Shown here: positions 16,787 to 23,495 of the stretch, in pieces | Layout: the number at the start of each line of letters is the position of its first letter | Position numbering within the stretch: the stretch's first letter is position 1 | Assembly (NCBI GenBank): GCA_016786745.1 | Contig: JAEUVS010000055.1 | Span: 1-48,816 of the forward strand | From: Chitinophagaceae bacterium | GTDB taxonomy: Bacteria; Bacteroidota; Bacteroidia; Chitinophagales; Chitinophagaceae | Length of the DNA stretch: 48,816 bases | Direction of reading: 5' to 3' | The notes under the pieces: model-generated | What the model was told of the DNA's origin: nothing | Database searches by the model: none | Seen by the model: only the letters and a program-made list of their open reading frames with translations | Translations under genes and position numbers: made by a program

Positions 16787-18070
16787 TTGGAAAAGAGAGG
16801 CACATACCGTTGGACAATCGTGGCATTACTATTTGTAGCCACAACTATTAACTATCTCGACAGGCAGGTGATCGGACTATTGAAGGATAACCTGTCGGAA
16901 GAGTTTGGCTGGTCAGAAATCGATTACGGCAATATTGTGATGGCGTTTTCAGCTGCTTATGCAATCGGCCTGCTGGTATTCGGGAGAATAATCGATGGCC
17001 TCGGAACGAGAACAGGCTACGCCGTGTCTATAGTAATTTGGAGCGTTGCCGCAATGGCTCACGCGGTAGCTACTACAACAGGTGGATTTATGATCGCCAG
17101 GACGAGTCTTGGATTCGGCGAGGGCGGAAATTTTCCTGCTGCAATCAAAGCCGTTGCCGAGTGGTTCCCTCGTAAGGAACGTGCGTTTGCCACCGGCATA
17201 TTCAATAGTGGAACCAACGTGGCAGCTATGATGGGTCCGCCGCTAATCGCATGGATTTATTCCAGCTACGGATGGAAGGAAGCATTCCTGTGGACAGGAG
17301 CCCTGGGATTTATCTGGCTCATATTCTGGTTTATATTTTTCGAAGTGCCGGCGCGACAAAAACGTGTAGGCAAAGCCGAGTTCGACTACATTCACAGCGA
17401 TGCGCCCGAACAGGTGTCTGAAGAAGGAATAAAAATAGGCTGGGGTAAAATTCTGGGTTTCAGGCAAACATGGTCTTTTGTATTTGGAAAAATGTTAACC
17501 GATCCTGTATGGTGGTTCTATCTTTTCTGGATTCCATCTTTTTTCAATACTACCTACGGCCTCGATCTGAAAAGTTCGGCAATACACATTTCAACCGTTT
17601 ATGTTGTTTCTTCGTTCGGAAGTATTTTCGGAGGCTACCTTTCGGGCTTTTTCATCAAAAAGGGGTGGCCCGTTTACAAGGCGCGAAAAATTACGATGCT
17701 TATTTTCGCCTTCTGCGTAGTGCCGATTGTTTTCGTACAGTACATATCAAACATTTGGGTTGCGGTGGCTTTGATAAGTCTTGGCGCCGCCGCTCACCAG
17801 GCGTGGAGTGCAAATATTTACACAACTGCTTCTGACATGTTCCCGAAAAAAGCAGTAAGCTCCGTAATAGGAGTAGGAGGGATGGGCGGATCAATCGGTG
17901 GAATTTTGTTTCCGTTTTTTGTTGGATGGTTGCTCGACATGTATGAAAAGGCGGGAAACAAGATTGCCGGGTACAATATTATTTTCATCATCTGCGGCTG
18001 CGCATATCTTGTAGCCTGGCTCGTGATGCATTTTCTTACGCCAAAAATGAAACAGGTAACTACCTCGTAA
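16787..18070 (+). CDS. MFS transporter, hexuronate/sugar-acid type (anion:cation symporter family)
   Basis: A 427-residue transporter with twelve hydrophobic segments. NYLDRQVIGLLKDNLSEEFGW after the first helix and GFGEGGNFPAAIKAVAEWFP in helix 4 are hallmarks of the ACS family (ExuT/GudP-like), which imports hexuronates, aldarates or related organic anions with H+. The start is TTG at 16787: no in-frame ATG precedes the conserved first helix, and the codon lies one base after the GH3 stop, indicating coupled translation. Together the pair suggests uptake of the sugar or sugar acid released by the GH3 enzyme. Its end overlaps the convergent outer-membrane gene by 11 bp. Confidence 0.9.
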   Translation: MEKRGTYRWTIVALLFVATTINYLDRQVIGLLKDNLSEEFGWSEIDYGNIVMAFSAAYAIGLLVFGRIIDGLGTRTGYAVSIVIWSVAAMAHAVATTTGGFMIARTSLGFGEGGNFPAAIKAVAEWFPRKERAFATGIFNSGTNVAAMMGPPLIAWIYSSYGWKEAFLWTGALGFIWLIFWFIFFEVPARQKRVGKAEFDYIHSDAPEQVSEEGIKIGWGKILGFRQTWSFVFGKMLTDPVWWFYLFWIPSFFNTTYGLDLKSSAIHISTVYVVSSFGSIFGGYLSGFFIKKGWPVYKARKITMLIFAFCVVPIVFVQYISNIWVAVALISLGAAAHQAWSANIYTTASDMFPKKAVSSVIGVGGMGGSIGGILFPFFVGWLLDMYEKAGNKIAGYNIIFIICGCAYLVAWLVMHFLTPKMKQVTTS

Positions 18071-18824
18071 AATCGAGGCGGTACGAAAGGCCGCCTTCAA
18101 TATAATAGCTTGAAGAAATTTCCGACAGTCCCGCTCCTGCAGCCACGTCTATCGCGAAATCTTTATTGAAGAAATACTGCACGCCGCCGTCGAAGTAATG
18201 TTCGGCGCTTGTGCCATTTCTGAGGAAGGCATACTGCTCAACAAACAACTGCCAGTCGTTAATCTTGTAAACAGGCGAAATGGTGTACATCCACTGCTTA
18301 TTATCGGTGTGGTTGTTTGTTTCGTTCCACGATACACCGACATTATATTGAATCGAAAAGCGGTTGGTAATATTATTATTAAAAAGTGTGCGGAACTCAA
18401 ATGGAATACCCGTTACAAAATAATCGCCGGAAGCGAGCGAAGGAACTCCCACTTCCGCGAGTGCGCCGATGGAAGGCAACCAGTTGTGCTGGGGAAGAAT
18501 CTTTGCTTTTACACCAAAATATACAGGAGTAATTCCGTTCAATTTTGCTTTGCTGATGTTGTCCCTGATCGTTTGCGAAGCAAGTTTTACCCTAAGCTCA
18601 AGCGCGTTAAACAGCCCGAACCTTAAAAGAACTTCGGGATGCTGATACATATACTGCGCCTCTTCAATCTTTTCTTTCCTGAACCCTAATTCTGCCTGCA
18701 AATTGTAGCCTTTGACAAGTTCCGGCGTGCGGCTTTCCCCGGGCCTGTCCGGATTCAACTGATCCTGACCGAATCCATGGAACGTTATTAGGAGAAAAAT
18801 GATATTGATGTACGTTCTGTACAC
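18060..18824 (-). CDS. Outer-membrane transporter-like barrel (Phenol_MetA_deg type)
   Basis: A 254-residue secreted beta-strand protein. A signal peptide (INIIFLLITFHGFGQ, residues 6-20) is followed by DQLNPDRPGESRTPELV. The N-D-R-P-x-x-S/T-x-T-P pattern is typical of the MetA-pathway phenol-degradation-like outer-membrane family annotated as transporter. It ends IEGGLSYRLDFTR with terminal strand-like residues. Substrate unknown; Bacteroidota members are mostly unstudied. It is convergent with the MFS gene (11-bp overlap) and lies downstream of the response regulator gene on the same strand, 64 bp away. Confidence 0.78.
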   Translation of the reverse strand: MYRTYINIIFLLITFHGFGQDQLNPDRPGESRTPELVKGYNLQAELGFRKEKIEEAQYMYQHPEVLLRFGLFNALELRVKLASQTIRDNISKAKLNGITPVYFGVKAKILPQHNWLPSIGALAEVGVPSLASGDYFVTGIPFEFRTLFNNNITNRFSIQYNVGVSWNETNNHTDNKQWMYTISPVYKINDWQLFVEQYAFLRNGTSAEHYFDGGVQYFFNKDFAIDVAAGAGLSEISSSYYIEGGLSYRLDFTR

Positions 18825-18888
18825 AAAGGAAAGTTGTACTAAATATATTCAATTTTGGGCGTATTTCCCACTATGTGCAAAGCAAAAT

Positions 18889-19578
18889 TCACACCACCGA
18901 AAACCGAAATCCAATGCCATGAATCGTTTCGATATTCACTTTTCCGTCTGATTTGAGGTACTTTCTCAGCTTTGTCATATAAACATCCATACTTCTGCCC
19001 AGGAAAAAATCATCTTTATTCCACACTGCAATCAAAATTTCTTCTCTTTTGAGTATCCTGTTGGGAAAACTGCATAAAAAACGTAGCAAATCGGCCTCTT
19101 TTTGTTGAAGCGTATATGTGGCGCCGGGGGTAGTTACTGTAAGATTGGTATAAGAAAAGATAGTGTTGCCAAAACGAAATTCGAGGTCCTCCTCATTAAA
19201 CATCAATCGCGACCGCCTTAAGAAGACTTCGATTTTCATCACGAGTTCTTTCATGCTGAAAGGCTTGGTGATGTAATCGTCGGCGCCCGTTAAATAGCCC
19301 TTCAGCTTGTCTTCCAGCATATTTTTCGTGCTGATAAATATAATTGGATGTAAATCGCTCTGCTGCCGTATTTTTTTCGCAACCATGAAACCATCCTTCA
19401 CCGGCATCATCACATCGAGCAGGCTGATGTCAAAATTATTTTTATGAAAGGTGCTGATTGCTGCCTGTCCGTCGGCACATTCTGTAACCACGTAGCCATT
19501 TTCTTCCATGGCTTCCTTCATCAGTTCACGAAGGTACTTGTCGTCTTCAGCGAGGAGTATACGGGCTTTGGTGTTCAT
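18889..19578 (-). CDS. OmpR/PhoB-family response regulator
   Basis: A 229-residue DNA-binding response regulator: receiver domain (about 1-120) with acidic pocket EDD (11-13), phosphoacceptor Asp55 in SLLDVMMP and the switch lysine in YITKPFS, then a winged-helix effector domain (about 135-229) with the typical YMTKLRKYL and IETIHGIGFRF C terminus. Such proteins bind tandem half-sites about 10-11 bp apart. The gene overlaps the histidine kinase gene by 4 bp (kinase first), so the pair is one operon. Likely targets are its own operon and the divergent small-protein gene, where three such repeats occur (20910-20940). Confidence 0.95.
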   Translation of the reverse strand: MNTKARILLAEDDKYLRELMKEAMEENGYVVTECADGQAAISTFHKNNFDISLLDVMMPVKDGFMVAKKIRQQSDLHPIIFISTKNMLEDKLKGYLTGADDYITKPFSMKELVMKIEVFLRRSRLMFNEEDLEFRFGNTIFSYTNLTVTTPGATYTLQQKEADLLRFLCSFPNRILKREEILIAVWNKDDFFLGRSMDVYMTKLRKYLKSDGKVNIETIHGIGFRFSVV

Positions 19579-20837
19579 GCAATTGGAATAACAACGGTAA
19601 ATGTAGCGCCTTCTCCCGGAGTACTGTCCAATTTTAATGTTCCGCCATGACGCAGCACCGCTTTGCGCGTAAGATACAAACCCAATCCGAGACCCTTCGA
19701 CTGGTGCACATTGCCGTTCTGCACCCGGTAGAATTTCCGGAAAATATTATTGAACTCTTTTTTGTCAATACCCTGCCCATTATCCCTGATGCGGATATAA
19801 TAGTCGTTGCTTCGTGTATACGTTGTAACCACTACACGCGGGTCGGAAGCATATTTCAATGCATTGTTCATTATGTTGAATATCGCGAGGTAAAGCTGCT
19901 CGGGCTCGGCATTTACTTTAATGTCCTTGTCCTCGAGTTGAAGAATAATATTGCCATTTTTTTCATTCGTGAGTGTTGCAAGTTCAGTTACCGCGCGTCG
20001 TACGAGTGAATTAGCCACGACGGGAGATTTTTCAAAACTGGCGCTGTGGTGTTCCGCCGTTACGGTATTCATCAGCGATACGATATGTTTTTTCAGGTAA
20101 GTTGCCTGGTCGCGGATCATCACCGCGTACCGTAACAGTTTACCGTCCTCCTTTGTCGCATGCCGTTCTATTCCATCGGTGGAAAGTTCAATTACGGCAA
20201 GAGGCGTGCTGAATTCATGCGTTACGTTGTTAATGAAATCAGTCTGCACCTCGTTTAAAAATTTCTGCCTGAAAAAGTAATACAGGGTGAACGAAAGGCC
20301 TATCAGCAAAACGAGTACAATGATCGTAACGATGATCCAGTTGTTCATGCGCGATAACACATAAGATTGCTGGTGAGGAAAATAAAGGCACACATACGAA
20401 TAATCTTTTTCAAACAACGGCAGTTGTGTGCTGTTCGATTTGTTTTTCGGTGATCCCACCGAAGGCAGGTAGCCCATGTATGCGTATGCTTTCAGTTTGC
20501 TGTCGTAAATGCCGGCGATGCAGTCTGTATATACATTGAAGTCGTCAAACTCATAGGTCAGGTAATGTGTCAAAGAATCTGCTACGGGAATACTGTCGGT
20601 GCGGAAAATATAGGTGTCGTGATTTGGGGTTTCTACGAGTTTGCTGAGCCTGTTGCCCGGATCATAAGCCATGTCGATGTCTTCATACAATCCCCGGATA
20701 CTTTTAACGACTGAAGTATGAAAATTCTGCTGTTCGAATGAATACGTGCGGTATAGCCAATACATCTGCAGACCAACAACTATGGTAATTACAATCCCGA
20801 ATGTGAGAATAAAGATTCTTGTTGCCGACGAACCCAT
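19575..20837 (-). CDS. Membrane sensor histidine kinase partner of the 18889-19578 regulator
   Basis: A 420-residue sensor kinase with two transmembrane segments (about 9-27 and 167-188) enclosing a periplasmic domain of roughly 140 residues rich in aromatic and charged residues. No known sensor fold is recognised. HisKA contains NNVTHEFSTPLAVIELS with His207. The ATPase domain has NIMNNALKYAS, RDNGQGI and GLGLGLYLTRKAV. Structure and orientation resemble the Bacteroidota two-component kinases of the RprX type, but orthology is not established. It overlaps the regulator gene by 4 bp and is the first gene of the operon, with a 179-bp divergent region before it. Confidence 0.94.
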   Translation of the reverse strand: MGSSATRIFILTFGIVITIVVGLQMYWLYRTYSFEQQNFHTSVVKSIRGLYEDIDMAYDPGNRLSKLVETPNHDTYIFRTDSIPVADSLTHYLTYEFDDFNVYTDCIAGIYDSKLKAYAYMGYLPSVGSPKNKSNSTQLPLFEKDYSYVCLYFPHQQSYVLSRMNNWIIVTIIVLVLLIGLSFTLYYFFRQKFLNEVQTDFINNVTHEFSTPLAVIELSTDGIERHATKEDGKLLRYAVMIRDQATYLKKHIVSLMNTVTAEHHSASFEKSPVVANSLVRRAVTELATLTNEKNGNIILQLEDKDIKVNAEPEQLYLAIFNIMNNALKYASDPRVVVTTYTRSNDYYIRIRDNGQGIDKKEFNNIFRKFYRVQNGNVHQSKGLGLGLYLTRKAVLRHGGTLKLDSTPGEGATFTVVIPIA

Positions 20838-20909
20838 ACAATGCAGTGCACATAAATATCGGATGAAAAATGCTATCGCATAACAGGTGTAATGTAGTGT
20901 AACATTGTA

Positions 20910-20940
20910 TTAACGGAAGTTAAACACCGGTTAAACGGGC
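20910..20940 (+). promoter_or_regulatory. Three tandem TTAAMC repeats, candidate OmpR-family binding site
   Basis: TTAACGGAAG (20910), TTAAACACCGG (20920) and TTAAACGGGC (20931) follow each other with 10- and 11-bp periods, the spacing OmpR/PhoB-type dimers recognise. The block lies between the HK/RR operon and the divergent small-protein gene, just upstream of the latter's putative -33 element. Binding is inferred from spacing, not shown. Confidence 0.5.
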
Positions 20941-20953
20941 GTCAAAAAAGCGA

Positions 20954-20979
20954 TTGGGATCGTAAACCTTTCATCTTTG
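20954..20979 (+). promoter_or_regulatory. Putative promoter for the small secreted protein
   Basis: TTG at 20954-20956 and CATCTTTG at 20972-20979 approximate the Bacteroidota -33 and -7 elements, though the spacer (15 bp) is short and the first -7 base is C rather than T. These weaknesses fit a promoter that needs an activator bound at the repeats just upstream. Confidence 0.4.
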
Positions 20980-21016
20980 TGGAGCTAATGATCTTTTAAA
21001 TTAAATACCTCGAAAA

Positions 21017-21211
21017 ATGAAAAGAATCTTCCTGGTTGCAGCAATAGTTACTTGCGTAGCAGGAGCCTCAATGGCTCAGAATAATCCGGCCAAGAAAAAA
21101 TCACCGGCCACGGCGAAAACGGAGGTGAGGAAAGACAGCGTTGGGAGCGCTACCGCCTCGACTATGAACAAACATAAGGTTCATAAGAAAGGCGCCCATA
21201 AGAAAAGTTAA
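21017..21211 (+). CDS. Small secreted Lys/His-rich protein
   Basis: A 64-residue protein with a clean Sec signal peptide (IFLVAAIVTCVAGASMAQ, cut after about residue 21). The mature part is about 43 residues, without aromatic residues, rich in Lys, Ala, Ser and Thr, and ends with repeated KHKVHKKGAHKK-like units. It is probably disordered and strongly cationic, and might bind metal, phosphate, nucleic acid or the cell surface; none of this is shown. Divergent from the two-component operon and followed by a strong terminator, so it is a stand-alone transcript and a good candidate target of that system. Similar small KH-rich proteins occur in Bacteroidota without known function. Confidence 0.8.
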   Translation: MKRIFLVAAIVTCVAGASMAQNNPAKKKSPATAKTEVRKDSVGSATASTMNKHKVHKKGAHKKS

Positions 21212-21236
21212 ACGTCATTCGTACCTGGAGGTGATA

Positions 21237-21267
21237 GCCATCCGTCTGCTTGCGGGTGGCTTTTTTT
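21237..21267 (+). terminator. Terminator after the small secreted protein gene
   Basis: GCCATCCG (21237-21244) pairs with CGGGTGGC (21253-21260) with one G-T pair, loop TCTGCTTG, then seven T. It lies 25 bp after the stop at 21211. The T-run touches the stop codon of the convergent GNAT gene. Confidence 0.85.
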
Positions 21268-21742
21268 ATTGATATTTTATCATGTGAATATGTTCAATCC
21301 CATCTTCGTCGTAAGCATCGCCTGTGGGCTGAAATCCCATCTCCGTGTAGAATTTTTTCAGGTAATATTGCGCGCCGATTCTTATTGGTCCTTCTCCAAA
21401 TATTTTCCTGCAATTTTCAATCGCAAGCGCCATCAGTTTTTTTCCGGTCCCTTTTCCGCGTGCATCTGGTGATGTAACTACACGGCCGATAGACATTTCA
21501 TCATACGAAATTCCCGGAGGTACAAGCCTGGCGTAGGCCACAAGCTGTTTATCTTCATAAACCAGCAGGTGATGACAATAAAGATCCTTGTTGTCGAGAT
21601 CCTGGTACACGCAATTCTGTTCAACAACAAATACCTGTGCCCTTAGCCTCAGGAGCGCATACAACTCCATTGTGGTTAGTTCGCGAAATGCCTTTACTGT
21701 ATAATCTGTTTTGCTATTTGTCACCAATTGTTCTTTATGCAT
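21266..21742 (-). CDS. elaA: ElaA-family GNAT acetyltransferase
   Basis: A 158-residue cytoplasmic N-acyltransferase. LLRLRAQVFVVEQNCVYQDLD (about residues 30-50) is the ElaA signature, and SIGRVVTSPDARGKGTGKKL (about 83-102) is the acetyl-CoA binding motif A (R-G-x-G-T/K). The family is structurally known, but its acceptor substrate is not. It follows the SDR gene with an 8-bp overlap, so the two are one operon with the SDR first. Its stop codon lies in the T-run of the opposing terminator. Confidence 0.9.
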   Translation of the reverse strand: MHKEQLVTNSKTDYTVKAFRELTTMELYALLRLRAQVFVVEQNCVYQDLDNKDLYCHHLLVYEDKQLVAYARLVPPGISYDEMSIGRVVTSPDARGKGTGKKLMALAIENCRKIFGEGPIRIGAQYYLKKFYTEMGFQPTGDAYDEDGIEHIHMIKYQ

Positions 21743-22424
21743 TATTGTACACTTTGAGTACCGGTTCTCTTAACGTTCCGCTGCGGTCGCTCACTACAAA
21801 TTCGAGGATTTCTGCGAGGTCGGCTGGTTTTACCCAATCGTCAGGATTCGCTTTGGGCATACTTTTCCTGTTGGCTTCCGTATCGAGCGTGCTCGGAGCA
21901 ATAACCGTTGTCACCACGTTCTTTCCTTTTGCTTCCGCGTTCATATACTCCGCGAGCTTGAACAAAAGCGATTTACTTAGTCCATAAGCGACGCTGCTTT
22001 TTCCAGCGGCAGCCTGCAGTGCCGGTCTTGACCCGATGAACACGATACGGCCCTTTCCGTTGTTCATCATATGTGAAAATATTGGCTGCGCCACATGATA
22101 TGCCGTATCAAAATTCAGCGCTATTTGCGCATGTACATCGCCGATAGATGTGTCGAAAATATTTCCACCGGCATAGCCACCTACAAGGAGCAATGCAACA
22201 TCAATTGTTCCATTTGCTTTTATCGCGTCTTCAATAAATTTTTTTGATGCTGCTTCGTTCACCAGGTCCACCGCATGGACCTCAAGGTTTGCATGTGGTT
22301 GTAAATGTTTGATTTCTTCCTCCTTCGCCACCACTGCGATAACTTTGTAACCCCTGTCGAGGAAGGTAGTGGTAACAGCTGTTCCTAAATTGCCATTCGC
22401 TCCTGTAATAATTACATTTTTCAT
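21735..22424 (-). CDS. Short-chain dehydrogenase/reductase
   Basis: A 229-residue SDR oxidoreductase. The NAD(P)-binding motif is TGANGNLGTAVTTTF (about residues 7-21). The active site retains Ser (IGSRPAL) and the YGLSK motif, giving Tyr and Lys four residues apart. There is no signal peptide. Substrate unknown. It is the first gene of a two-gene operon with the ElaA acetyltransferase (8-bp overlap) and diverges from the YiaK-like gene with 80 bp between starts. Confidence 0.9.
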   Translation of the reverse strand: MKNVIITGANGNLGTAVTTTFLDRGYKVIAVVAKEEEIKHLQPHANLEVHAVDLVNEAASKKFIEDAIKANGTIDVALLLVGGYAGGNIFDTSIGDVHAQIALNFDTAYHVAQPIFSHMMNNGKGRIVFIGSRPALQAAAGKSSVAYGLSKSLLFKLAEYMNAEAKGKNVVTTVIAPSTLDTEANRKSMPKANPDDWVKPADLAEILEFVVSDRSGTLREPVLKVYNNA

Positions 22425-22504
22425 TTAAGAAAGGTACGCCAATTTGCAAAAGTTATCAGACTCTGAAATAAGATTGATATTTTAGTTAACTTAATTGAAA
22501 GCAG

Positions 22505-23488
22505 ATGCTCGTACCATACAACGAATTACTTGATACATTCAAAAAAATCCTTCTAAAAGAAGGAATGAATGGAGATAAAGCCTCAATTTGCGCGGAAATT
22601 TTCGCCGGCAACAGCAGGGACGGAGTGCATTCGCATGGACTTAACCGTTTTCCTACATTTATTACGCATATAAAACAAGGATTGATAGCCATTGATGCCG
22701 AACCTGGAATGATTTCAAAGAAAGGAGTGCTCGAACATTGGGACGGTCATCTTGCTCCCGGCATGTACACTGCCTCGAAAGCTGTGGCAAAAGCAGTGGG
22801 TATCGCAAAGGAAAACGGGTTGGGCATGGTAGCCGTTAAAAATACAAATCACTGGATGCGCGGCGGAACATATGGCTGGCAGGCGGCAGACAACGGCTGT
22901 ATTGCTATTTGCGGCACAAATTCTATCGCCAATATGCCACCGTGGGGCGGAAAGGAACCTACGCTTGGAAATAATCCACTCGTTATAGCTGTTCCGCGAA
23001 GCAATGGACACCTTGTGCTCGATATGGCGATGTCGCAGTACTCATATGGAAAGTTGCATGAGCATTATCTCACGGGAAAGAAACTCGCCCATCACGGCGG
23101 TTATGATGAGAGCGGCCAACTGTCGACCGATCCGGATGCGATTATGAAATCAAAAAGAACATTACCGGTTGGTTTATGGAAAGGGTCAGGACTTTCACTG
23201 ATGATGGATGTGCTTGTATCATCACTTAGTGGCGGCCGTACTGTTGGTGAAATAACTGCATCAGGATCTGAATATGGTGTTTCGCAGTTTTTTATTTGCA
23301 TTTCCCCGGCGGAGTTGAATGAAGGAATAATTGAGAATATTATCGCTTACGCGAAGTCATCTGCCGTGACAGACGAACAATCTTCCATACGATATCCAGG
23401 TGAAAGCACTTTGCGCACGAGGCAGAAATCAATGGCTGAAGGTGTATATGTGAACGATAAAATATGGCAGGAGGTGCAGGCGCTGTGA
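22505..23488 (+). CDS. yiaK: 3-dehydro-L-gulonate 2-dehydrogenase (YiaK/DlgD, Ldh family)
   Basis: A 327-residue NAD(P)H-dependent reductase of the malate/lactate dehydrogenase family 2. RDGVHSHGLNRFP carries the catalytic histidine, and NHWMRGGTYGWQAADNG, SIANMPPWGGKEP and LPVGLWKGSGLSLMMD match the YiaK branch specifically. In E. coli YiaK reduces 2,3-diketo-L-gulonate. A role in L-ascorbate/gulonate or uronate catabolism therefore follows from the family, and the sugar-acid MFS transporter 4.5 kb away would fit. Start chosen at the only N-terminal ATG. Convergent with the GH95-like gene, with 7 bp between stops. Confidence 0.88.
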   Translation: MLVPYNELLDTFKKILLKEGMNGDKASICAEIFAGNSRDGVHSHGLNRFPTFITHIKQGLIAIDAEPGMISKKGVLEHWDGHLAPGMYTASKAVAKAVGIAKENGLGMVAVKNTNHWMRGGTYGWQAADNGCIAICGTNSIANMPPWGGKEPTLGNNPLVIAVPRSNGHLVLDMAMSQYSYGKLHEHYLTGKKLAHHGGYDESGQLSTDPDAIMKSKRTLPVGLWKGSGLSLMMDVLVSSLSGGRTVGEITASGSEYGVSQFFICISPAELNEGIIENIIAYAKSSAVTDEQSSIRYPGESTLRTRQKSMAEGVYVNDKIWQEVQAL

Positions 23489-23495
23489 CGCTAAT

